Source: Aphelocoma coerulescens | Taxonomy: Eukaryota; Chordata; Aves; Passeriformes; Corvidae | DNA: 64,000 nucleotides | Direction of reading: 5' to 3' | Assembly (NCBI RefSeq): GCF_041296385.1 | Contig: NW_027184085.1 | Location: 53,163,109 to 53,227,108, forward strand | Shown here: piece by piece, positions 8,678-18,836 of the stretch | How positions within the stretch are numbered: position 1 is the stretch's first letter | Layout: each line of letters starts with the position of its first letter | Program-made: the position numbers and the translations under genes | The notes under the pieces: model-generated | Databases searched by the model: none | What the model was told of the DNA's origin: nothing | What the model saw: only the letters and a program-made list of their open reading frames with translations

Positions 8678-9700
8678 TGAGCTCGAAGGCCAAAGCCAGC
8701 CCCAACTGCAACTCTTAAGATCAAGCCCAACACCAATCCCAACTGAAGCCCTAAGTCCAGCTTCGAGCCCAGCCCCAGCCCACACTCCAATGCCGCCTTT
8801 AGCTCTAACTCCCAAACTCAGCCCCAACTGCTGCCCTAAGGCCAACCATTCATGGAGTTAAGGCCAGTGCCCCAGGTGCACTCCCTAGCCCAAGGCAGGC
8901 TCCAAGCTCAAGGCCACCGTTAGCCCTAAGGGCAGGGCCAGCCCTAAGGCTGGCCTGAGCCGCAATGGCAGCCAAAGGCAGCCCAAGTGGGGCTTCAACG
9001 CCGACCCCTCCCCCAGCCCGCCCTGATGCCGGCCCTGCCTCCCTGCACTGCGAGCCAGGCGCTGTCCCCGCGTGTCACAGAGGCCGCGGCCTGTGGAGCA
9101 ATCAGCGGGCTCGGTGCGGTGCTGGCACTGGCCGTCCCCGAGCCCCCTGCCTCTGGGGCAGTGTCGTCGCCCGGAGACGTCGTGGCCCCGCCGCCTGGGC
9201 CGCAGAGTTGTCACAAAGGGCAGCGGCGACATTAGGACTTCCTGGCCAGCCGCTATTTCCAGGCATGATGCTTAAGCATGGATCGGCCGCTTCTGATAGC
9301 GTGTCTGTCTTGGGCGAGCGTTTTTGTGATGGCTGTGCAGGCGCGTTGGATACAGCTGCAGGACGCTCTGTTTCCACAGAAAATTTGCGGCCAGCACTGC
9401 CAGGCATGGTCACAGGATGCCTGCTAGTAGTGGCTCAGCAGCTCTGAGACCGCTCTTTGCAGCGTCCAGCGGGGAGTTAAGGGCAGCGTTGAATCGAATG
9501 ATAGCAATGCAAAAGGATGCAAAGCACAGCGTGTGAACAGGAGCTTTGGAGCCCTCGGCACACAGGATATTTCAGAGGAGAAATCCCCTGGTGCACCTGG
9601 CCCCAATAAAGAGCGGCCGCTGCTGAATGCCACACTCCAGTGGCGTTTTAAATGTAATTTTTCTATTTTATAGGGTTTCATTTTTGCTAAGCTTTGGTAA
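8678..9700. other. Degenerate CCCTAA/CAGCCC repeat and unrecognised promoter-distal DNA
   Basis: 8678-8960 is a degenerate repeat of AGCCCCAAC, GCCCTAA and related words. 8960-9230 is CpG-rich. 9230-9700 is mixed-composition DNA with a perfect 12-bp palindrome ATGCTTAAGCAT at 9268-9279 and an isolated AATAAA near 9605. Open frames such as plus 8965-9447 and minus 8885-9232 are composition-driven and I see no gene. Confidence 0.6.
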
Positions 9701-9711
9701 TGCCCGGGGTG

Positions 9712-9884
9712 TGATGTCATTGACCCGCTGCCTCTCGACCAATCAGATCGCTCCGCTACGTTCTGGCCCCGCCGCTCATTGTTTCCTCACAATGAGGAAC
9801 CTTGGCGCTCGATTCCCATTGGCTGCCGCCCGGGGGGGCGGGGCTTAGGCTGCCTATATAAGGCGGCGGCGGTGGCGGGGCTTC
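9712..9884 (+). promoter_or_regulatory. TATA/CCAAT/GC-box Pol II promoter
   Basis: Ordered core-promoter elements: CRE-like TGATGTCA (9712-9719), CCAAT (9739-9743), an 8-bp inverted repeat CTCATTGT/ACAATGAG (9775-9782 and 9789-9796), inverted CCAAT (ATTGG 9818-9822), GC box GGGGCGGGGC (about 9835-9844) and TATATAAG (9855-9862). An initiator-like TTCAGTT places the start A at 9885, exactly 30 bp from the TATA start. CAGTTG at 9884-9889 is also a MYB-type hexamer. Spacing and order are those of a strong vertebrate promoter. It is conserved in all complete units. Confidence 0.85.
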
Positions 9885-10105
9885 AGTTGCAGTCCCGGCG
9901 TGGAGGCGGCAGCAGCGGAGCGGAGCGGGCGGAGAGGAGCGGAAGCCCCGAGGCCGGAGCTCTGGGAGCGGCCCGGCCCTCAGCGCCGCGGCCCTGGAGC
10001 CCCGGGCCGGGGCGGGTGTGAGGGGGTGGCTGGGAGGGAGATGGGATGGTTCGCTGCGCCGCTTCTCGCCGCCAATGCGCCTTTTCTCTCTGCCACTTTT
10101 CTCAG
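9885..10105 (+). other. Predicted first exon and 88-bp intron of candidate gene
   Basis: From the predicted start (9885) a GC-rich, ATG-free leader runs to a GTGAGG donor at 10018. The intron ends at a polypyrimidine tract with CAG at 10103-10105 (CTTTTCTCTC...TTTTCTCAG). The longer open frame through this region (from 9900) starts at GTG, not ATG, so I do not use it. If the intron is retained, ATGs at about 10040 and 10046 open two alternative frames into exon 2. Confidence 0.6.
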
Positions 10106-10127
10106 GTACCTGCGCCGGCCCCTCCAG

Positions 10128-10814
10128 ATGGCAGTGGGAGCGCCAGCAACCCCGGCTCGGCAAAGGCAGGGACGGGCAACTACCGCGGCAACGAGGGACC
10201 GCACCCCAGCTCGGCAAAGGCAGGGACGGGCAACTGCCGGGGCAACGAGGGACAGCAAGCCCGGCTCGGCAAAGGCAGGGCCCCAGCAGCGCCGGGGCAA
10301 CGAGGGACAAAATCGGAAGAGTTCGGACACCACCCGAAGCCCACCAAAGGTAAAATCAGGTAATACCATGTAATACCAGGTAAAACACGGTAATACCAGG
10401 TAAAACACGGTAATACCAGCTAATACCATCTAATATTATCTAATACAGGTAAAACACGGTAAAATCAGGTAATACCAGGTAAAATCAGGTAATGCCAGGT
10501 AAAACACGGTAAAACAAAATAAAATTGGCAAAAAACACATCAAATGCCTTGAGTGATCTTTGCTCTCCCAGCGAGTGGCTTGCGATGCAAACAAATCCCA
10601 AAGCCCCCGCCTTCCCCGTGGGAGAGGAGGCCGGAGCCCCCCCGGCCTCAGCTGGGGTGAGGAGCACGCATGGCCCGGGGCTGTCTCCGTCCCTCTGCAT
10701 CCTGGGGGGTCCTGTGGTGTCTTCAGGCCTCTCCTGTCGGGGAACGATCGGGACTGGGGGGATCTCTGTCCAAGTCATGGCGGGAGATACTCGGGGCGGT
10801 CACCCCAGGGCTGA
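10128..10814 (+). CDS. Candidate spliced gene, Arg/Gly/Pro-rich protein (unit 1)
   Basis: Not a recognised family. After splicing of the leader the first ATG is at 10128 in exon 2 (10106-10349). Seventy-four codons follow, built on an 18-residue repeat (PARQRQGRAT...), ending in phase 0 at an AAAG/GTAAAATC donor (10349/10350). The best acceptor downstream is TTTGCTCTCCCAG at 10571. Exon 3 from 10572 continues open, in phase, to a TGA at 10812-10814, giving about 154 residues. The product would be basic and low in complexity with no signal peptide or membrane span. Unspliced, the frame stops at 10373 after 81 residues. No poly(A) signal is evident soon after 10814, so transcripts may run into the next unit. 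It may equally be a non-coding RNA whose open frames reflect GC-rich composition. Confidence 0.35.
10151..10310 (+). repeat. 54-bp minisatellite in exon 2
   Basis: Copies start at 10151 (54 bp), 10205 (55 bp) and 10260 (diverged). The single extra base in the second copy means the third is translated in another register. Units 2-5 have one more 54-bp copy (for example 21587-21640), an in-frame change of 18 codons. Confidence 0.9.
10350..10519 (+). repeat. Intronic array of 5' splice-site-like words (GGTAAAA/GGTAATA)
   Basis: A decamer-like repeat alternating TAATACCAGG and TAAAACACGG. It contains about a dozen GGTAA words, several in the near-consensus form CAGGTAAAA, directly after the predicted exon 2 donor. 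Copies are at 21786-21955, 33217-33386, 44650-44819 and 56080-56249, with no differences that I can see. Confidence 0.85.
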
Positions 10815-11038
10815 GAGGGACGGAGCCCCCCTGGCCCCAGCCCCCACACGCATTTCCCAGGGCGAGAGGGACCGGGATGTGCAGTTGGCGGAAAGGCTGC
10901 TCGGCCGCGGTGCTCTCTTGCGCGCCCGGTGCTGCGGCCACGCCTCCCGCTGCCTCTCCCGGCGCCCTCTCCTCGCTGCCGGCCTCAGTGGGCGGCGCCC
11001 GCCGTGTTCCCACCGTCATCCTTGCATTATTCTCCTTT
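10815..11038. other. GC-rich segment, nothing recognised
   Basis: CpG-rich DNA between the predicted exon 3 stop and the gag fragment. A plus frame spanning 10525-11073 is open but begins at TTG and has no family features. It may be 3' untranslated sequence of the candidate gene. Confidence 0.5.
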
Positions 11039-11295
11039 TTAAAGGAGCCTCCAAGGCTTTAGCACATTCATAGCTGTCTCATCTCCTGTGGGAGCCACTT
11101 CGATTCGAATTTTAGCAGCCTGCTTCAGCCTTTCCAAGCCCAGGGCAGTCCCCTCGGAGCCGTCTAGTCTGTGGCTCTTACACCATGTGCTTAAGGCTGT
11201 TAAAGCCTGTTGGTCGTATTTTATGCCTTTTTTTGTTAAAAAGCAAGTCCATACCTGTAGTACGGGGTCTTCTGGTGCTGAAACTCTGCGCCCAT
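11039..11295 (-). pseudogene. gag: Matrix-like gag N-terminal fragment of a second retrovirus
   Basis: The minus-strand ATG at 11295-11293 gives Met-Gly-Ala, a Gag-like start. After about four codons the recognisable matrix-like sequence continues in a different frame: a Trp-rich helix, then LTKKGIKYD, a WC motif, and a C-terminal KPWRLL ending in TAA at 11041-11039. The pattern (W..FL..KGI.YD...L..L..WC) recalls avian alpha/beta-type retroviral matrix domains and is unlike the gag of the main ERV. Only about 85 residues remain. It sits downstream (minus-strand sense) of the next unit's env, so it is not the missing gag start of the main element. Confidence 0.55.
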
Positions 11296-11313
11296 GCTGG
11301 CAATGTCTCCCAA

Positions 11314-11355
11314 TTACAAAAAAGGAAAAAGAAAAAAAAAAAAAGAGAAGGGAAG
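11314..11355. repeat. A-rich purine tract
   Basis: Plus-strand ACAAAAAAGGAAAAAG followed by an A run, then AGAAGGGAAGG. Two length classes exist: a long form with a terminal AGAG (units 1 and 5) and a short form (units 2-4, near 22755, 34186 and 45619). It lies in what would be the leader of the second gag fragment. Confidence 0.8.
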
Positions 11356-11728
11356 GTCCGTCTGAGCAGCAGCTCACTGTGCTACCTTTAGTGCCGCCGA
11401 GATGGGGTGGGGGGAGCGAAGCAGTTGGAAGCGTCTTATCTGCCTCCTCTGATCTTGGGAGCAGTTTGGCTGCAAGGCGGCCGCCCGTCCTCCGAGTTGC
11501 AGGCGCAGTGCCCGGTCGCTGCAGCCGAGCCTTGGCCCACTCCCGGTGCTCTCAGCACGGCACGCAGCAGCAGGGGAGGGGTTCCACAACTCACTCGTGG
11601 TTCCGCTCCAGGGCTGCAGGTTCGGGGGGTTCTCCTCAGGCGGGCGGCGTCAGCTCCAGGAGGCCTCAGAGTGTCTCGCAGCAGGCAGTGGTGGTGGTGG
11701 TGGGGGGGGGGGGGGGGAGAGGCAAGGG

Positions 11729-13612
11729 TCAGCCTTCTTCGGTGGTGGTGATTTGAATACAGCGTACAGAGGGGGAGAAGGAAAGGAGTAAGTGTTGTAT
11801 CATGCATTTAACGCAGCCAATACCAACGATTAGCAATGCAATTCCAGTAGCAATTGTTATTGCAAGTTGTGCTAACCATTTTCCCCACCCTGTGAGCCCA
11901 AAATACTTTAGGATGGTAGTGACCCATGAACTATCAAATACTTCTCGCGGTTGCATTGCATGAAACAAATTTCTAGTATGATTACTTATTTCTCTCATCT
12001 TAGCTCATGCCTCCTCAGCGGAGCTAGAGGCATTATGAATTGTAATACAACCCTCAGTTTCTGTTCTATTGAACATCCCACAAACTCCTTGTTCTTTTAA
12101 CAATACCATATCTAAAGCTAATCTATTTTGCAGAGTCATTTTAGTATTTTGCTGGACTTGGGTGTATAATTCTCCAAATGCATCTTGTGTCCAATTGCTT
12201 CATATACTTAATTGCCAGGTAATATCTTCTAATACGAACTGGTGTCTTTTAAAGGTAACATAGGGAGTAAAGAAATTTTCCAGAAATAGAGATACTTTTT
12301 GTCCAGTGGTATAGTAATCTGGAATGTCAACTCCTTGAATTGCCCATTCTGCTCTTTGTGTTGCCTTTGAAGAGGGAACACTACGACAGTGACGTTCTTT
12401 AGACACTTTGGTGAAAGTAAAAATACGTCTGGGGCAAAGGGAGGGAATTCCAATTCCACACCTAAGTCCAGCATGTTGTTCTAATGACAAATGTGAATAA
12501 AATATCTCATCAGAGCATCCCCAAGCCATTCCAAGAGGGGCTATATATTTTGCAGTTTTCCACTTAGTTGCATCTGCATAATCAAGGACGGTGATTTTTG
12601 GCTTAGTATTGATTGGAGTCCCACGGACTGGGTAGTGGCTAAAAGGAACTCCACATGGGTTGAGAAGGTATTTGTAGGAGGAGTTACAGGACTCATCTTG
12701 ATTTCTCCAGCCTTTTGAGAGGTATCCCCAGCAAGTACACACATCAGTTCCTAATGTTCAAATTCTAAGTGAAAACCATGTTTCTGGAGGATCTCCTGGT
12801 CCTTCTTTGCATGTTATCACCTTTGAGCAATTGAATAGAGGACTATCTTCTTTTGTAGTCTTTTTTTTTAGTCTCTAAATTTACCTTTAAGAACTGTTTG
12901 TACAGAGCATGCCCACATTAAATGTTGTCAGTCGATTGGGGTTCTATTCGTTATGTTCGGAAGTTGACCACAGCAGGAAGGGTTAAAAACTGTGCTATAT
13001 TTGCCTTCATCTACATCTGGTGTGTAGAGTGGGTCAAACCGTGGATCCCATGGGTAAACAAGGCAGGGCTGTTTAGCATTATATTCCTCAAAGGTTATTG
13101 TCTCAGGGCTGAATTTACTTTTATCTAATTTGATGGCTGGGTGAGGGGATTCAATTTGAGATAAGATGGTTCTATTTACCTTTGGACGCCTAGTTCTACA
13201 ATATTTCTGGTGCAACTGTCCTTCATGAGGTGCATCAGAAGGTGGGTCATATGTTTGGTAAAGGTTATGTACTATAGGGGTACCTCTGCACTCAACTTGG
13301 GCTCCATTTTTCTTACTTGTCCACTGTTCAGGTAGAGGCAATGGAGCTGCCACACTAGTCATATTGAGGACAAAAGATAAATTCAAGGGTACTATGTAAG
13401 ATGGCAATCCTGGTTCAGCAGAATCAGGTAATGTTACACATACACCTTGATCAGTAGGATTCCATATTTTTGCAAACCCTTTTCCTAATTTCCAGGCAAG
13501 GTTCCTTTGATCTAGCTCTGCTAGCTAGCTCTGCTGAGCACATGCACAAGGTAAATAAGCATAAAAATAGAGCTAACATGTTACAATCACAATTACCAGT
13601 AAACCGAAGCAT
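11729..13612 (-). pseudogene. env: env pseudogene, unit 2
   Basis: Translations of all open segments are identical to unit 1, including the 13-bp duplication (13513-13538) and TGA codons at 12202-12200 and 12007-12005. Confidence 0.88.
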
Positions 13613-13722
13613 AGTTCGTAGCTGAGGTTTTTCATGCACAGTCCTGAATATTTTTTTCTCCTGTTGTTCAGTTACCTGTGAAAGACAAGAAAAAGTCTGT
13701 CCAGCCCCTTTCAGGGCTAATA

Positions 13723-16352
13723 TTAAAATGTAGGAATAAGCCAGCGAGAGCTTATTTTGTGTTCTTTGCCATAAGCATCGTTTGCTTTCCAGGTATGCAT
13801 GTTCAAAGGAGTAGTGAGTACCATGGGTACAGCTCCTGCGGTAGGCAGTTCCACCCATACAGGCTGTCCTGGGAAGCGTGCGGGTTTTTGATTACCTGTA
13901 GGTTTAGATGTTGCTGGTATCAAGGAGGGAGGCTGCAGATAAAAAGCTGTGAGTCTGGGACATCCATTTACTCCCCATTGCTCATGTACTGTTTTCACAG
14001 CATCCCATAGTCGTTCAGTCCAATTAGAATGTTGAGGTTTCAGAAATCGCTTAAGCAGGCCATTTGTTCTCTCGACGATGCCATTTGCTTGTGGATAATG
14101 GGGTGTGTGAAATATCCACTGGATGCCTTCTTCTTTGGCCCATTTTTGGACGATGGTCGCTGTGAAATGTGCCCCGTTGTCGGATTGGATAGGTACAGGT
14201 TTTGGAAAGAAACTGAACCACATTTTAAGGGCTTCTAATGTGTTTGCACTAGTTGCCCGAGAGAAGGCTCCTGCTTGGACTAGTCCTGACCTGGCTTCTA
14301 CCGACACGTGTTGTTTGCCCTCAGACTTTCCAAAAGGTCCAATATCATCTACTTGCCATGTGTCCCACAGTCCCTTTCCTGTCTCTGATATGTGAGGGGG
14401 GTTGTTCTAAAGGGTGACGCTCTGATCGGGTCCGGCACTGCTCGCATGAAGATCTGCAGGTACGGCACATTTCCCGAGTCCCCGGCCATCCTCTGCTCGC
14501 TGCTTCCTTGTATAGGTCTTGTGCCCCGGTGTGCTGTCGCTTTAAGTGCAACCATTCTAATAATGGATCCCAGTTTTCTCTTGGAGGTTTTCTACTTAGT
14601 GGGGCTAATCTGGCCCTCTCATCTACTTTGTGATTCCAGTGGCTAGTTGGGGTTTCCTTTTCTTGATGAGAGGCTACCCAGCCAACTAAAAAATTCCCCT
14701 TTTTTGCTACAGCAAGAATTTCTTGCCATTTTTCCTTTTGCCAAGCAGGGACCCTGTTTACTTCCCAGTCCTTTTTGTCCCAGAAGGGGAGCCATTCAGT
14801 ACACCCTTTGAACACAGCAAAAGAATCAGTGTAAACATATACAGAGTCTGAGGTTTCAGATGCATGGTTAAATACACTCCAGACTGCTGCCAGTTCTCCC
14901 ACTTGTGCACTACCTTCCCCTTCTGTTACAATTTGCTTGCCTGTATTTATTTGTAAGGCTACAGCACCACATTTCCAAACCTTACCTTCTCGCTTTGCTG
15001 ATGCATCCGTAAACCACGCATTCTGCAATCGTTCTGAGTACGGGGGGAGCAACTTGGATCATAGAAGGTGAAAAGTCAGTGGTGCTATTTAGGGTTACCT
15101 CATCTTGTAGAGGAAGATTTTTGCGAGCTCCTTCTGTTACTTGAAAAATGGTGCAATAATGTTCCATTTGAGCATACCGTTTGCAAACAGAGGCACGTTG
15201 GGCCACCCCGTCAGGGGGTGGGATTCCTGCCAAAACTGACTTGATGACTTGAAAAGGTTCCCTTAAAATCAGGGGTTGTTTGTGGGTAGTTTTCTCTGCT
15301 TCCTGAAAAGCAGTGCTGACCACGAATAAACTTTTTTCCCAGGTAGAATATCGTTTTTCTGCATCTTTAAAACTGCGTGAGTAAAAGCCTATGGGTCTGG
15401 TAGGACCATCGGGTCCTTTCTGCCATAAATGTATAGACAGTCCAGAGCTTGCAAATCGCCATTCCATGTGTACTGGATCAGTGGGATGTATAGGAGCTAG
15501 GGATTGGTATGTGTTAGCTTCAAAAATTAGGAGTTGTAGGGCCTCATCGTGCAAGGGAGTCCAATCCCACTTTGCTTTTTTTCCTAGCAAATCATACAGG
15601 GGCCTTGCAATTATTGAAAAGTCAGGAATGTGTTTCCTCCAAAAAATTAGCAGGCCTAAAGCATGCTGCAGGTCTTTTTTAGTCTCTGGGGTTTCAATTT
15701 GGTCTAGGTGGCTGAGGGTGAATGGGGCTATACACACCATTCCTCCTTTCCACCAGATTCCCAAGAATTTTACTTCTAGGGAAGGGAGTTGTACTTTTTC
15801 AGGAGGAATACGTAAGCCCGGGGATTCTAGATGTTTAATGATGTTTGTTTGTGTTGTTTGTACAGGTGTAATCTCATCTCCTGCCACCAAAATGCCATCA
15901 ATGTATTGGTATACTCTTACTCCTGGTGCAGGAGGAATGAGTGACAATTCTTGTGCTAGTGCATGATGTGCTAGAGTGGGTGAGTGTTTGAATCCTTGTG
16001 GGAGGCGAGTGAAAGTATATTGCTGGCCCTCCCCCGTGAAAGCAAAACGCTCCTGATCTTGTTCCTGCGAGGGGACCATAAAAAACATGTCCTTGACATC
16101 AATAGTGGCCATAATTTGATGAGCTTGTTCTTGTCTAGTAGCTCTCAGCTCAGCAATGTTTGGGACTGCAGCAGTGAGAGGCCCTGTATTTGAGTTAAGC
16201 CGCCGATAGTCTCCTGTCAGTCTCCAGTTGCCATTAGGCTTGCGGACTGGCCACACAGGAGCATTGTAAGGGGAACGTGTTGCAATCACTATTCCTTTTT
16301 CTTTCAAATGTGCAATAATTGGTGTGATTCCTTCTCTGGCTCCTAAAGGCAA
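13723..16352 (-). pseudogene. pol: pol pseudogene (RT, RNase H, integrase), unit 2
   Basis: The YIDG Gly codon is at 15896-15894. Frame changes at the C6 run near 15047-15042 and near 14375 are retained. Confidence 0.92.
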
Positions 16353-16389
16353 GGGGTAAGGTTTGACATTGGTTACTAGGGAGGGGGGG

Positions 16390-16752
16390 AAGAGCAGGAG
16401 CAGAACTTAACAAACACAAATGGGAGGTTTCCTGCCCCAAAGTCCCTATTTTTCCTTCTTCATTGGTCCAAGGCCTTCCCTTTAGGAGGTCCAGACCCAG
16501 TGAATTTGTAGGAAATTCACCTGTAATCATTAGGGTGTCAACTGCTTTCTCTTCTGCCGGTAACCAGCGTCTTACCTTTGCTGTCATCTGGGCTTGGCTA
16601 TTCTCAAAAACATCTGTGACACGTATACTCTTACGTGAGGGAGTGATTCCACGTGAGGAGGCATCTTCAATTTTAAGGGCAGACACCTGAGCACCAGTAT
16701 CTACTAAAAAAGTTACCGGGGCTTTGTGGGGACCAGTAGGACAGGTTATTAA
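16390..16752 (-). pseudogene. pro: Protease remnant, unit 2
   Basis: The DTG codons are at 16701-16693; same open segment as unit 1. Confidence 0.85.
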
Positions 16753-18321
16753 CGGGTCTCCTCTGGAATTGTTAGAAAGGCGCCTGATGTGAATCCACCC
16801 TTCGCCCCCTGGCTTACCTTCTGCAAAGATAAGGGTTTTCTGTCACCTTCCCTTTCTTGTGGTTCCTCCAGGGGAGGGGCTGTAGCAGGGACAGCTTTTA
16901 ATGGTTCCTCTTTTGCTGGCCACTCTTGGATGAATAGTTCTAATTTATTAGTGGGCTGGCCATCCATTAGGGTCCTTGGGACTCCCTTTTGTAAGCCCGC
17001 AATCCACAGGGCATTTCTTTTCTCCTTGCGTTCTTCCCCTGTATTTGTTTGTCTACCCAGCCCAGGGGAGAACCTTACCTTTTGGAGTTTTGCTGGGGAC
17101 AGGGTTCTGCACTCTGTGCGCCGAATTGATCTAGAATCAGTTGTATTTGAAGGAATTGGGCCATATTTTCTCCCGTAATTAATTAATTCTTGTGCCACCT
17201 TCCCCCCCAGGTCCAAACCTTCCCTTTTGCCCGGTTAAGACTGAGGGAAATAGCTGCTGCCTCCAAGGTGGCTACAGCTCTTTCTGCAATTGGGAGACTT
17301 TCTATTTGTCCTTTTAGCTGCATGCCTATGGGTTTCACAGCTTCAGGGAGGCCTCTGATAAGAGGTATCATTCTCTCAGGATCCACAGGCACCATCACTG
17401 GAGATTCACCTCGTGGTGTTAATTTCCTATCATGCATCATTTGTAAACGAGCCGCTTTCTGTACACTTTCTACAGTCTGATTGACATTCCTTACTATAGC
17501 CAGGGGATCTCCTCTTTCTGCAGGACTGAGTCTGCCAGCCCAATCAGCAGCTCTCTGGGGAGGGACCAAGGAGCACGGTTATCTCCTGTGGTAAGGAAGA
17601 CTCCTGCCCCTCCAGTACCCTTCTGCCTCTTTTTCTGAGAACAGAATTTGGTCAGCCCGTGTGAGAGAGAGTCTCCAAACACATTCAGTTTCAGATTCTT
17701 TGGGACTTTGGCTCTATCCTTCCTTTAGTTTGGCCAATTCAGTAGCTGTAGATGGGATTTCTTTTGTGGTTATGTCAGGTGTGTCGTCGTCTGAAGCCTC
17801 ATGGGTGTATTCTGTTTTAATGAAGGGACGGAGCGAGGCTGAGGGCTTTTCTGAGTGATTACGCAAGGATTCTAAGTCCGAGAGGGGGTACGCTTCTTTA
17901 GATAGTTCCAGCTCTGACTCCTTTTTTCCCTCATTTGCTGATCTTGCAAACAGCTCCTCTCGGAGCACACAGACAGTAGCCTTTTCATTCCTTATCTCTT
18001 CCTGGAGGAGGTGGGTGTTAGCTCCAGCTGAAATTGCAATGCTTTAACCAAATGCTGTAATGAAGCAGTAATTTCCATATCAGCTTTCTGCTGGTGCTCT
18101 CTGTGTTCTACTGCAGCTAGCACAGCAGCAGCTAAGACAGAACATACCACTGGTTGTGCTTTACCTTTTTTGAGTCTCGCTCCTGTGCGCAGGACAGAGA
18201 CTCGATCAACGAGTGCTTGGATATTATACCAATAGTTTTGTGCCCAGTCCGTCCCTGGAGGAGATGGCCTGGCACCAAATTCATCCAACAAAGTAAACAA
18301 AGCTTGTGTATGATGTCCCAT
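16749..18321 (-). pseudogene. gag: gag pseudogene, unit 2
   Basis: ATG at 18321-18319. It keeps the uninterrupted C7 run at 17202-17208, as in units 1 and 6. Confidence 0.75.
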
Positions 18322-18818
18322 GTTACTTACAAATGTCGGAGTGATCATTCCTAGAGGATGCCCAGCGTAAAGTAAATTTACAGAAGTCTCACCCCTGCAC
18401 TCTGGGAAGGTTCCTCTTCTGCCAAACCAAAGAAAGTTACAAACACTGGAGTAGTCTCTCTTGAGGGACACCCCTTACAAAATGGTTTCTGAGGTCCTAC
18501 TCCTTACACCTCGAGAGCACCTAGTGTTTACCAAAGTTACAAGTCTCAAAATTACTTTCCAAACTCCCGGGTCTTTTACCTACAGGAGTGCCAATTTCCC
18601 AGACCCTGGGCCTCGGGAGCACCGTTTTAGCTCAGGTGCATGTGCAAACACACAAGCAAGCAAACAAACAAACAAACAAAAGAGTAAGACAGAGTAAGAA
18701 AGGTAGAGAGGTGTTAGGAAATGTAGAAAGGTACGTTGTTTTATTTTCCTAAAATGACCCAATCATAAGAATTAGCAATTCATGCATTTTTTGGAAACAA
18801 CACTCTCATTTTACGGGG

Positions 18819-18836
18819 ATCCTGCCGACTATGCCA
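18819..18836 (-). promoter_or_regulatory. Primer binding site, unit 2
   Basis: Identical 18-mer to unit 1; the LTR remnant with poly(A) signal is at 18843-18997. Confidence 0.8.

Larger units (their letters stand above)
1..11382. repeat. Macrosatellite unit 1
   Basis: First of six head-to-tail units; the phase is set arbitrarily at the window start. It is 11,382 bp, about 50 bp shorter than the others, because it lacks one copy of the 54-bp minisatellite near 10205 while carrying a longer purine tract near 11330. Private bases include C at 5762 and T at 8951 where the other complete units have T and C. The order of parts is CpG-rich segment, minus-strand ERV, degenerate repeat with solo LTR, promoter plus candidate gene, and minus-strand gag fragment. 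The array continues past the left window edge. Confidence 0.97.

Noticed and set aside
9756..10310. Long minus-strand open frame with repeated Pro/Leu/Cys blocks
   Set aside because: It is the antisense translation of the 54-bp minisatellite; repeats of length divisible by three keep any frame open.
10151..10310. Short direct repeats that might suggest a CRISPR array
   Set aside because: The copies are contiguous 54-bp minisatellite units without unique spacers, in vertebrate DNA.
9900..10373. 157-175 codon open frame through predicted exon 1, intron and exon 2
   Set aside because: It opens with GTG, not ATG, and crosses a good splice donor and acceptor; the internal ATG at 10128 is the better start.
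10525..11073. 182-codon plus-strand open frame
   Set aside because: It starts at TTG and is GC-driven with no family features; another frame of the same DNA continues exon 2 in phase.
11314..11345. A-rich tract as the poly(A) tail of a retrocopy
   Set aside because: The tract is interrupted by G, lies within the leader of a minus-strand gag fragment, and no target-site duplication or parent cDNA is visible.
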